A DNA stretch of 37,756 bases from Micromonospora solifontis (GTDB lineage: Bacteria; Actinomycetota; Actinomycetes; Mycobacteriales; Micromonosporaceae), in assembly GCF_003725545.1 (NCBI RefSeq), contig NZ_RJLN01000052.1:1-37756 (forward strand), given 5' to 3'. The notes below the pieces were generated by a model. That model did not search any database. It was given only the letters and a program-made list of their open reading frames with translations, and was not told the origin of the DNA. Of this stretch, positions 15,290 through 22,555 are shown in pieces; positions within the stretch are counted from its first letter, which is position 1, and each line of letters starts with the position of its first letter. Both the position numbers and the translations under genes were made by a program.

Positions 15290-15334
15290 GAGGGGGCCCC
15301 TGTTATACGCGAGGCGTTAACAGGGGCCCCTTCC
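15289..15334. repeat. GGGGCCCC palindromic element acting as bidirectional terminator
   Basis: Perfect 13-bp arms GGGGCCCCTGTTA (15293-15305) and TAACAGGGGCCCC (15318-15330) extend to about 17 bp when 15289-15292 pair with 15331-15334. The stem starts at the last base of the dehydratase stop codon and lies in the 52-bp gap between convergent genes. Read on the minus strand it matches the element inside ccdA at 33861-33914 (GGAAGGG.CCCCTGTTAACGCCTC), so it is a dispersed family. Confidence 0.88.
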
Positions 15335-15341
15335 TTGCACC

Positions 15342-17450
15342 TCAGGCGCGGCCGAGGCGGTCCAGGATCCAGGCGTTGATGAACGCCTCCTCGCGCCACG
15401 CGTCGTACCGGCCGCTGGGGCCGCCGTGCCCGGCGCCCATCTCGGTCTTGAGCAGGTAGTCGCCCTGCGGCGCGACCGCCCGCAGCCGGGCGATCCACTT
15501 GGCCGGCTCGTGGTAGAGCACCCGGGTGTCGTTGAGGCTGGTCACCGCCAGGATGGCCGGGTAGTCGACCGCGGCCACATTCTCGTACGGGGTGTACGAC
15601 TTCATGTACGCGTACACCTCGGGGTCGTCGAGGGGGTTGCCCCACTCCTCCCACTCGGTGACGGTGAGCGGCAGGGACGGGTCGAGGATCGAGGTGAGCG
15701 CGTCCACGAAGGGCACCTGCGCGACGATCCCGGCGAAGGCGTCCGGGGCGAGGTTGGCCACCGCGCCCATCAGCAGGCCGCCGGCCGAGGCGCCCCTTGC
15801 GACCAGCCGGTCGCTCGCCGTCCAGCCGGCCTTGACCAGGTGCCGGGCGCAGGCCACGAAGTCGGTGAAGGTGTTCTTCTTGGCCAGCAGCTTGCCCTCG
15901 TCGTACCAGCGCCGGCCCAGCTCACCTCCGCCGCGGATGTGCGCGACGGCGAAGATGACGCCCCGGTCGAGCAGGCTGAGCCGGGCGATGGAGAACCACG
16001 GGTCCATGCTCGCCTCGTACGAGCCGTAGCCGTAGATGACGCAGGGGGCGGAGCCGTCGCGCGGGGTGTCCTTCCGGCAGACCAGCGAGATGGGCACCCG
16101 GGTGCCGTCGTCGGCGAGCGCCCAGTCCCGGTGCTGCTCGTAGTCGGCCGGGTCGTACGCCCGCCCGTCCGGTCCCGGCCGGACCGGCTTGCGCCGGCGC
16201 AGCACCAGCTGCCGGGTGACCAGGTCGTAGTCGTACACCGAGTCCGGGGTGACCAGCGAGGTGTAGCGCAGCCGCACCTCGCTGGTGTGGTACTCCGGGT
16301 TGGCGTCCAGCCCGACGCTGTAGAGCGGCTCGGGGAAGTCGATGTCGTACGCATCGCCGCCGCCGATCGGCAGCACCCGCAGGCCGGTCAGCCCGTTGCT
16401 GCGCAGCGAGACGACCAGGTGGTTCTCGAACGCGTCGACGGCCTCCAGCCGGGTGCCCGGGGTGTGCGGGATCAACGGGGTCCAGTCGCCGGGCGCGTCG
16501 GCCGAGGTGTACGCCAGCGCGAAGTCCTCCGCGCCGTCGTTGTGCAGGATCAGGAACCGGTGTCCGTGGTGCTCGACCGCGTACTCGACGCCCTGCCGGC
16601 GGGGGGCGACGATGGCCGGCTCGCCGGTGGGGTTGGCGGCCGGGATCACCCGCACCTCGCTGGTGATCTTGCTGTGGCTGTCGATGACCACGAACCGCTC
16701 CGAGCGGGTCAGCTCGACGCCCACCCAGAACCGCTCGTCGTCCTCCTGGTGGACCACCACGTCCTCGCTCGACGGGGTGCCCACGGCGTGCCGCCAGACC
16801 CGGTTCGGCCGCCACGCGTCGTCCACCGTGACGTAGAAGAGCGTGGAGGCGTCGCTCGACCAGGCGGTGCCGTAGAAGGTGTCCGGGATCTCGTCGGGCA
16901 GCACCTCGCCGGTGGACAGGTCCTTGATCCGCAGGGTGAACCGCTCGTCGCCGGAGAAGTCGGTGGAGTAGGCCAGCCAGCGCCCGTCCGGGCTGACGTC
17001 GAACGCGCCGAGCGCGAAGAAGTCGTGCCCCTCGGCGAGCTGGTTGCCGTCGAGCAGCACCTCCTCTCCGTCGAGCGGGGCGCCGTCGGCGCTGACCGGG
17101 GGTGCGGTCTCGCCGTCGTGGACGGCCCGCCGGCAGTGCACGCCGTACTGCTGCCCCTCCACCGTGCGGGTGTAGTACCAGTAGCCGTCCTTGCGGGTGG
17201 GCACCGACAGGTCGGTTTCCTGGGTACGCCGGCGGGTCTCCTCGAACAGGGTCGCGCGCAGTTGCTCCAGGTGCGCGGTGCGCGCCGTGGTGTACGCGTT
17301 CTCCGCGGTCAGGTAGGCGATCGTCGCCGGGTCGTCCTTGGCGGCGAGCCAGGCGTACTCGTCGACGACCGTGTCGCCGTGGTGGGTGCGCTCGCTGGGC
17401 ACGCGCCGGGCGACGGGTACGGGCGACGGCCCGGGGGTCTCGGTGGTCAC
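15342..17450 (-). CDS. ptrB: Oligopeptidase B (S9A prolyl oligopeptidase family)
   Basis: A 702-residue cytosolic serine peptidase of the usual family length. Residues 1-420 hold the N-terminal segment and seven-bladed propeller that restrict access to short peptides (VDEYAWLAAKDDP, DVSPDGRWLAYSTD). Residues 430-702 are the alpha/beta-hydrolase domain with Ser555 in GASAGG, Asp641 in SLNDTRV and His675 in GAGHGG. Oligopeptidase B cleaves after Arg or Lys, while prolyl oligopeptidase cleaves after Pro; the VIYGYGSYEASMDPWFS and AHIRGGGELGR signatures favour the former. Start is GTG 17450, six bases after TAACGT (17462-17457), so a leaderless mRNA is likely. No signal peptide is seen. Confidence 0.93.
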   Translation of the reverse strand: MTTETPGPSPVPVARRVPSERTHHGDTVVDEYAWLAAKDDPATIAYLTAENAYTTARTAHLEQLRATLFEETRRRTQETDLSVPTRKDGYWYYTRTVEGQQYGVHCRRAVHDGETAPPVSADGAPLDGEEVLLDGNQLAEGHDFFALGAFDVSPDGRWLAYSTDFSGDERFTLRIKDLSTGEVLPDEIPDTFYGTAWSSDASTLFYVTVDDAWRPNRVWRHAVGTPSSEDVVVHQEDDERFWVGVELTRSERFVVIDSHSKITSEVRVIPAANPTGEPAIVAPRRQGVEYAVEHHGHRFLILHNDGAEDFALAYTSADAPGDWTPLIPHTPGTRLEAVDAFENHLVVSLRSNGLTGLRVLPIGGGDAYDIDFPEPLYSVGLDANPEYHTSEVRLRYTSLVTPDSVYDYDLVTRQLVLRRRKPVRPGPDGRAYDPADYEQHRDWALADDGTRVPISLVCRKDTPRDGSAPCVIYGYGSYEASMDPWFSIARLSLLDRGVIFAVAHIRGGGELGRRWYDEGKLLAKKNTFTDFVACARHLVKAGWTASDRLVARGASAGGLLMGAVANLAPDAFAGIVAQVPFVDALTSILDPSLPLTVTEWEEWGNPLDDPEVYAYMKSYTPYENVAAVDYPAILAVTSLNDTRVLYHEPAKWIARLRAVAPQGDYLLKTEMGAGHGGPSGRYDAWREEAFINAWILDRLGRA

Positions 17451-17517
17451 GGCGTCACGTTACCGGCCCGGCGGGCGCGGATTCCGGACGCCGGTACGAA
17501 GTGCTGGCGTCACCTAA

Positions 17518-17538
17518 TCTGGATGTGTATTATCCAGA
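17518..17538. promoter_or_regulatory. Rrf2 operator 1 over the regulator's own -10
   Basis: The inverted repeat TCTGGAT-N7-ATCCAGA covers TATTAT (17528-17533), a good -10 whose start would fall at about 17540-17541, the first codon of the regulator. The core CTGGA-N9-TCCAG recurs with identical spacing at 18070-18088 in front of the cupin gene. Confidence 0.78.
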
Positions 17539-17540
17539 AT

Positions 17541-18026
17541 ATGCGGATGAGCCAAGGTGTCGAGTGGGCGCTGCACACCTGCCTCAACCTCACCTATGTG
17601 GAGTCCGGGCAGGCCGTTCCCACCGCGGCGCTGGCGAAGTTCTACGCGCTGCCGCCCGCGTACCTCAACAAGCACCTGCAGGCCCTGGTGCGGGCCGGCA
17701 TCCTGTCGTCCACGCCGGGGCCCCGCGGCGGTTTCCGATTGGCCCGCCGGCCGGAGGCGATCAGCCTGCTCGACGTCGTCACGGCGATCGAGGGGTCGGG
17801 CGAGGCGTTTCCCTGCGACCAGATCCTGCGGGAGGGGCCCGGCGGTCGGCCGGACGTCGACTACCGGCACGCCTGCGTCATCGCCGGGGCGATGCGGCAC
17901 GCCGAGCTCGCCTGGCGCCGGGAGCTCGCCGGCCGCAGCCTGGCCGACATCAGGGCCGAGGTCGAGACGCGTTACCCGGACACGCCGCGGAACACCCGGG
18001 AACGGTTCGCCGCACTTCTCGGCTGA
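17541..18026 (+). CDS. Rrf2-family transcriptional regulator
   Basis: A 161-residue winged-helix regulator. Residues 1-70 are the DNA-binding part (MSQGVEWALHTCLNL, then ALPPAYLNKHLQALVRAGIL and GPRGGFRLAR). Rrf2 proteins that carry an iron-sulfur cluster have three clustered cysteines near residues 90-110. This one has only Cys92 and Cys112 there plus Cys14 in the DNA-binding domain, so it is more likely a thiol- or ligand-sensing member than an IscR/NsrR-type Fe-S sensor (inference). ATG 17541 coincides with the predicted transcription start; ATG 17547 is an alternative. The operator pair suggests it represses itself and the cupin gene 107 bp downstream. Confidence 0.92.
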   Translation: MRMSQGVEWALHTCLNLTYVESGQAVPTAALAKFYALPPAYLNKHLQALVRAGILSSTPGPRGGFRLARRPEAISLLDVVTAIEGSGEAFPCDQILREGPGGRPDVDYRHACVIAGAMRHAELAWRRELAGRSLADIRAEVETRYPDTPRNTRERFAALLG

Positions 18027-18069
18027 CCGGCCGCGGATGCCCGGGGAAGGCCTTTTTCCGACCTCAATT

Positions 18070-18088
18070 CTGGACATCTTTTATCCAG
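18070..18088. promoter_or_regulatory. Rrf2 operator 2 / cupin promoter
   Basis: CTGGA at 18070-18074, nine bases, and TCCAG at 18084-18088, the same arrangement as the site at 17519-17537, including a shared TTATCCAG right half. TTTTAT at 18079-18084 can serve as a -10, giving a 5' leader of about 43 nt before the cupin ATG. AGGAGG at 18124-18129 is the ribosome binding site. Confidence 0.75.
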
Positions 18089-18133
18089 TTACAGCTCCCG
18101 GCACTCGCCGGAGCCGATCCATCAGGAGGAACG

Positions 18134-18628
18134 ATGCACGCCACCACGCCCCAGTCGCCCGTCCTCGTCACCGCCGCCGAGGCGGAGGTGCTCCAGGACG
18201 GCCCCACCAGCCTCATCACCCTGCTCGCCGATGCCGACCGCACCGGCGGCGCCCTCACCGTCAACCGGTCCCACCTGCGGGTGGGCTCGCCCGGGGCGCC
18301 GCCGCACCACCACACCCGCGCCACCGAGAGCTTCTTCGTCCTCGACGGGGTCCTCCAGGTGCTCGCCGGGGAGCGGATCCTCACCCTGCACCGGGGGGAT
18401 CTGCTGGTCGTACCGCCGCGTCTGCCGCACGCCTTCGCGCCGGCTCCGGGCGCGGAGGCCGACATCCTGGTGACCTTCACGCCGGGTCTCGCCCGCTTCG
18501 ACTACTACCGGCTGCTGGAGCGGGTCTACCGGGGCCAGGCCGACCCCGCCGAGATCGCCGCCAGCTCCGTGGAATTCGACAACCACTACCACGACAGCCC
18601 GGTCTGGCGGGCCCGCGCCGCGGGCTGA
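18134..18628 (+). CDS. Cupin-domain protein
   Basis: A 164-residue single-domain cupin. The first metal motif is PHHHTRATESFFVLDG (His residues and Glu, residues 57-72) and the second is GDLLVVPPRLPHAF. Together they supply the three-His/one-Glu metal site of active cupins. The C-terminal 50 residues (FDYYRLLERVYRGQADP, FDNHYHDSPVWR) are typical of quercetinase-like cupins in actinobacteria. Likely a small dioxygenase or isomerase acting on an aromatic or reactive compound; the substrate is unknown. Its own ribosome binding site AGGAGGAACG and the upstream operator copy show it is a transcription unit controlled by the neighbouring Rrf2 regulator. Confidence 0.87.
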   Translation: MHATTPQSPVLVTAAEAEVLQDGPTSLITLLADADRTGGALTVNRSHLRVGSPGAPPHHHTRATESFFVLDGVLQVLAGERILTLHRGDLLVVPPRLPHAFAPAPGAEADILVTFTPGLARFDYYRLLERVYRGQADPAEIAASSVEFDNHYHDSPVWRARAAG

Positions 18629-18696
18629 CCCGCCGGGCGACGCCGCCTCCGCCGCCCCCGGAGGAGGCGGCGTCGGCAATCCGGCACCCCGCCCTT

Positions 18697-18712
18697 TCGA
18701 ACATGTGTACGA
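18697..18712. promoter_or_regulatory. LexA (SOS)-like box over the FAD oxidoreductase -10
   Basis: TCGAAC-ATGT-GTACGA differs by one base from the actinobacterial SOS box TCGAAC-N4-GTTCGA. It overlaps TACGAT (18708-18713), which sits seven bases before the ATG at 18721 and looks like a leaderless -10. A repressor bound here would block the promoter. Confidence 0.6.
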
Positions 18713-18720
18713 TAACCGCC

Positions 18721-20163
18721 ATGGCGGCTGCAGCGAGTTCCACCGATCGACCCGGAGCCCTTGAGATAACCCGACGACTGGCGGAGATCTGCGGCCCGCC
18801 GTTCGCCCGCTTCGCCGGCGCGGCGGACGAGGTGGCCGGGCGGACGGCCCGCTGGGTGGCGGTGCCGGGTGGGCCGCGCGCCGCCGCCGAGGTGCTGCGG
18901 CTGGCCGCCGCGCACGGCCTGACCGTGGTGCCACGCGGCGCCGGCACCAAGATCGACTGGGGTGCCGCGCCGGAGCAGGTCGACATCATGCTCGACACGG
19001 GCCGGCTCGCCGGGGTCTGGCACGAGGCGCAGGGCTCGGCGCTGGCCGAGGTGGGGGCCGGCACCCCGCTGCGGGCGGTGCAGGCGGCCCTGGAGCGCAC
19101 CGGCCGCCGGCTGCCCGTCGACGCGCCCTCCCCGGGGGCGACCCTGGGCGGGGTGCTCGCCGCCGACGAGGCGGGCCCGCTCCGGCACCGGCACGGGACC
19201 CCGTGCGCCCAGCTCGTCGGGGTGCGCTACCTGGACGCCGAGGGTGAGCTGGTCAGCCTGGGCGAGGCCGGCACCGCGCCGCTCGGCAGGGCGGCACCGG
19301 CCCGGAGCGGCGTCGCACATCCGGGCGCGGCGGCCCTCTTCGGCCGCGGCGAGCTGCCGGGGCTGGACCTGGCGCGGCTGCTCTGCGGCTCGCAGGGCGG
19401 CCTCGGGGTGCTGGTCTCGGCCACCCTGCGGGTGCAGGCGGTGCCGGCCAGCCGGGTCTGGGTGTCCCGCCCGGTCTGGACTCCGCTCGAGGTGCACGAC
19501 CTGGTCCGCGCGGTGCTCGGCGCCGGGCTGGACCCGGCGGCCGTCGAGCTGGACCTGCCGGTGCCGGTGCCGCTGCCGCGCCGCCGGGTGAGCCCGTTCC
19601 ACCCCTCCGTCGTCGGGCGACCCGACCATCCGGCGCTGACCGGGCGGTCGACCCGGCCGGCGGCGGCGGGCAGCCTGGTGGTGCTCCTCGAGGGCGGCCC
19701 GGCGCAGGTGGCGGAGCGGGCGGACCGGCTGGTCGAGGTGCTCGGCGACGAGGCGGTGGTCAGCCACGCCGCGCCGGAGTGGTGGGGGCGCTACCCGTTC
19801 GCCCCCGGGGACACCGCGCTGCGGATCGAGGTGCCCATCAACGACCTGCACGCGGCCGTCTACGCGCTGCGCGACGCGGCCGGCGGGCCGGTGCCGGTCC
19901 GGGGTTCCGCCGGGGTCGGCACGGTGCACGCCGCGCTGCCCGGCACGCTGCCGCCGGAGCGGGTGGCCTCGATCCTGTCCGCCGTTCGTGGCGTCCTGCT
20001 GGCCCGGCAGGGCCGGTGCGTGGTGGTCTCCGCGCCCGGTGCGATCCGCCGGGCGGTGGACCTGTGGGGCGAGCTGCCCACCCTGTCCCGCCTCCGCGCC
20101 GTCAAGGCCCACCTCGACCCGAGCCACCGCCTAGCCCCCGGCCGCCTCCCCGGCGGCCTCTAA
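18721..20163 (+). CDS. FAD-binding oxidoreductase (GlcE/VAO-like)
   Basis: A 480-residue flavoprotein of the vanillyl-alcohol-oxidase/glycolate-oxidase type. Residues 35-230 are the FAD_binding_4 domain: LTVVPRGAGTKIDWGAAP, then DAPSPGATLGGVLAADEAGPLRHR-like pyrophosphate contacts and LLCGSQGGLGVLVSATLRV. GlcE proteins usually have a K-x-V-K-N-V-A-G-Y-D stretch before the last motif; here it is replaced by a different segment ending GELPGLDLARL. Residues 250-480 form the substrate cap. Substrate unknown. ATG 18721 lies seven bases after TACGAT, so a leaderless mRNA is likely. The promoter carries an SOS-like box, hinting at induction by DNA damage (inference). Confidence 0.85.
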   Translation: MAAAASSTDRPGALEITRRLAEICGPPFARFAGAADEVAGRTARWVAVPGGPRAAAEVLRLAAAHGLTVVPRGAGTKIDWGAAPEQVDIMLDTGRLAGVWHEAQGSALAEVGAGTPLRAVQAALERTGRRLPVDAPSPGATLGGVLAADEAGPLRHRHGTPCAQLVGVRYLDAEGELVSLGEAGTAPLGRAAPARSGVAHPGAAALFGRGELPGLDLARLLCGSQGGLGVLVSATLRVQAVPASRVWVSRPVWTPLEVHDLVRAVLGAGLDPAAVELDLPVPVPLPRRRVSPFHPSVVGRPDHPALTGRSTRPAAAGSLVVLLEGGPAQVAERADRLVEVLGDEAVVSHAAPEWWGRYPFAPGDTALRIEVPINDLHAAVYALRDAAGGPVPVRGSAGVGTVHAALPGTLPPERVASILSAVRGVLLARQGRCVVVSAPGAIRRAVDLWGELPTLSRLRAVKAHLDPSHRLAPGRLPGGL

Positions 20164-20205
20164 CCCCCACCCCACCCTGCCCCACCCCCACCCGCCCGAG
20201 GCCCG

Positions 20206-20266
20206 GTTGATCATGAGGTTAGCGGTGACGAACCGGATATTCTGCACCGCTAACCTCATGATCGAC
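20206..20266. repeat. GATCATGA palindrome between convergent genes (copy 1)
   Basis: A 22-bp stem with one G-U type mismatch: GTTGATCATGAGGTTAGCGG.. at 20206-20227 and its complement at 20245-20266, loop 17 nt. From the stop at 20163 to the stem the plus strand is C-rich (CCCCACCCC runs, 20164-20205). From 20267 to 20307 it is G-rich, so the transcript of the opposing gene is also C-rich after its stop. This looks like a two-way transcription end. A homologous copy is at 30560-30620. Confidence 0.85.
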
Positions 20267-20307
20267 GGAGGGTCGGGGTGAGGGCCGGGGGGTGGGCCGG
20301 GGTGGGG

Positions 20308-22353
20308 TTAGAGGGATTCGTTGCGGAGGACCAGGATGGCTATGTCGTCGCGTGGGGGCTCGACCGAGAAGCCGATCGCGGTGGCGCGCAGGCGGGCCGC
20401 CACCACGTCCGCGGAATAGCCGGCGAGCGGGGCCGCCGACTCGCGCAGCCGGTCGGTGCCGAAGAGTTCCCGGCCGCGTCGCCGCTCGGTGACCCCGTCG
20501 GTGTAGAAGATCAGCGCGTCGCCCGGCCCGAGCGGGATGTCCGCCGTGGGCGTGGCGATCGAGTCGAGCAGGCCGAGCGCCGTACCGCCGGTGCCGACGA
20601 AGCGGGCCCCGCCCCCGCCCCGCAACAGTACGGGCCGGTCGTGCCCGGCCAGGTGCAGCGAGATGTCGAGCTGCCCTTCCTCGCCCGGCCCGACCGCCGC
20701 CAGCGCGAGCGTGCAGTACCGGCCGCCACCCCGTTCGACCAGCGTCTCGTTCAGCCGGACCAGCACCTCCGGCAGCGGCTTGCCGTCGCCGACGAGCACC
20801 CGGATCACGTCCCGCACCAGGCCGGTGACCGCCGCCGCCTGCACGCCCTTGCCGGAGACGTCCCCGATGACCACCAGCCAGCGGCCGTCCGGGAGCGGCA
20901 CCACGTCGTAGAAGTCGCCGCCGACCTCGGCGTCGTCCCCGGTGGGCACGTACTCGGCGGCGAAGCCGATGCCCTCGACCACCGGGAGCACCGGCGGCAG
21001 CAGCGACTTCTGCAGGGTCTGGGCCACCCGGCGCCGCTCGGCGTGGATCCGGGCGTTCTCGATGGCCAGCGCGGCCCGGCGGGCCACGTCCTCCAGCACC
21101 GAGACCTCGTCCGGGTCGTGTCGGTGCCGCTGGTGGCGGCCGACGGCGAGGGTGCCGAGCCGCTGCCCGCGCGCGATCAGCGGCACGGCGAAGCCCTCCA
21201 TCGGCCCGCTCAGCGGCACCTGCGCCGCGCTCCGCGACGCCTCCCGCAGCCGGGCCTGGATCGAGTCCGGCCCGGTCTCCCGGAGCACCCGGTGCAGCTG
21301 CGGCAGCATCGCCTCGTCCGCGTGGCTGGCCGCGGCCAGCCGGAGCCGGCCCCACTCGTCGGTGGTGTGCACCGCGCACCATTGGCCGAGCCGGGGCACC
21401 ACCAGCTGCGGGACGAGCGCCATGGTCAGCTCGACGTCGAGGGACTGCGCGAGCAGCTCACTCGCCTCGGCGAGGAAGGTCAGCCAGGCCGAGCGGCGGA
21501 TGTCCGCCCGGCGCAGCCGGTCGTTCTCCAGGTGCAGCGAGAGCCGCTCGGCGGCCAGTACGGCCAGCGGCCGGGCGTACGCCGAGGGGGCGGCGTCCAG
21601 CTCCAGCTCGCCCGCGTACGGGCGGTGCACGGCGAGCGGCACCCGGAGCAGGTCGCTGCCCTCCCGAGGGTGCCGGCCGTACCGGGCGAGCACCTGGGCG
21701 CCCTGCCCGTCGCCCCGGTCCAGCCGGATCACGCCGCCGGCCGCGCCCACCATCTCGGCGAGCCGCATCAGCAGCTCGGCGGCGAACTCCGGCAGCGGGT
21801 CGTCCGCGTACGGATCGGGGTTGGTCTGCATCAGCTCGCTCATCGCGGCGGCGCTCGGGGCGCTCTCCCCGGTGGCGTCCACGCCGGCGGCCGGCGGACG
21901 GCGATCGACCGCGGCCGGCCCGGCGGACCGGGGCCGGTCGGACCGGTCGAGCCGGAACCAGACCCCCTTCCCGGTGGGCAGGTACGTGGTGCCCCACCGG
22001 GAGGCGAAGTGGTCGACCAGCAGCAGGCCCCGCCCGCGCTCGGCCACCTCGGTGAGGTCCGAGGCGTCGTTGCGCACGCCGACCACCAGCTCCTCGACCG
22101 GTCCGGAGGCGAAGTCGGTGACCGTCACGGTCAGTCCCGTATCGTCCGCTTCGACCTCGATGTCCAGTTCGGTGCGCGCGTGTTCGACGGCGTTGGTGGT
22201 GAGTTCGGTGGTGAGCAGCAGCGCCTCGTTGGCCAGGCCGGACAGCCCGGCTTCGGCGAGCACGGACCGGACCAGGGCGCGGGCGGCGGCGGGCGTACGC
22301 CGGTCGGCGGGGAGCCGGACCCGGCGGACGTGCTCGTCCGAGCCGGCGTTCAT
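20308..22353 (-). CDS. ATPase-GAF-PP2C (SpoIIE-type) phosphatase
   Basis: A 681-residue cytosolic regulator. Residues 1-135 are an RsbW-like GHKL ATPase (ELTTNAVEHA with Asn54; ERGRGLLLVDHFASRW). Residues 175-290 are a weakly recognised GAF-like region and 290-440 a clearer GAF domain (LAQSLDVELTMALVPQLV .. GFAVPLIARGQRLGTLAVG). Residues 450-681 are the PP2C domain: TLQKSLLPPVLP, VGGDFYDVV, IGDVSGKGVQAAAVT, FYTDGVTERR, RDDIAILVLR. It may both phosphorylate and dephosphorylate STAS antagonists. ATG 22353 is chosen for the GGAGGAGGAG 7-10 bases upstream; GTG 22377 is possible. Divergent from the poly-HAMP kinase across 202 bp. Confidence 0.9.
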   Translation of the reverse strand: MNAGSDEHVRRVRLPADRRTPAAARALVRSVLAEAGLSGLANEALLLTTELTTNAVEHARTELDIEVEADDTGLTVTVTDFASGPVEELVVGVRNDASDLTEVAERGRGLLLVDHFASRWGTTYLPTGKGVWFRLDRSDRPRSAGPAAVDRRPPAAGVDATGESAPSAAAMSELMQTNPDPYADDPLPEFAAELLMRLAEMVGAAGGVIRLDRGDGQGAQVLARYGRHPREGSDLLRVPLAVHRPYAGELELDAAPSAYARPLAVLAAERLSLHLENDRLRRADIRRSAWLTFLAEASELLAQSLDVELTMALVPQLVVPRLGQWCAVHTTDEWGRLRLAAASHADEAMLPQLHRVLRETGPDSIQARLREASRSAAQVPLSGPMEGFAVPLIARGQRLGTLAVGRHQRHRHDPDEVSVLEDVARRAALAIENARIHAERRRVAQTLQKSLLPPVLPVVEGIGFAAEYVPTGDDAEVGGDFYDVVPLPDGRWLVVIGDVSGKGVQAAAVTGLVRDVIRVLVGDGKPLPEVLVRLNETLVERGGGRYCTLALAAVGPGEEGQLDISLHLAGHDRPVLLRGGGGARFVGTGGTALGLLDSIATPTADIPLGPGDALIFYTDGVTERRRGRELFGTDRLRESAAPLAGYSADVVAARLRATAIGFSVEPPRDDIAILVLRNESL

Positions 22354-22555
22354 CGCCGGCTCCTCCTCCGCTGACACCTCCGTATCCTCCACCGCCGCCA
22401 CCCCGGGTGCCAAGCGGTCCACCGATCGCGCCGGGCGGGGCGGGACCGCGGCGTGGCGTGCTCAGGCAGGTCGTCGCCTCGACGTGAGGCGGGCAGAATG
22501 ATGGGATGGCCGCGTGTCGGCACGAGCCGGTGGGCCCCGAGCTGAGCGAGGAATG

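Noticed and set aside
17557..18720. Upstream in-frame extension of the FAD oxidoreductase (868 codons in total)
   Set aside because: The first 388 codons are out-of-frame readings of the Rrf2 and cupin genes. The leaderless promoter at 18708 marks the real start at 18721.
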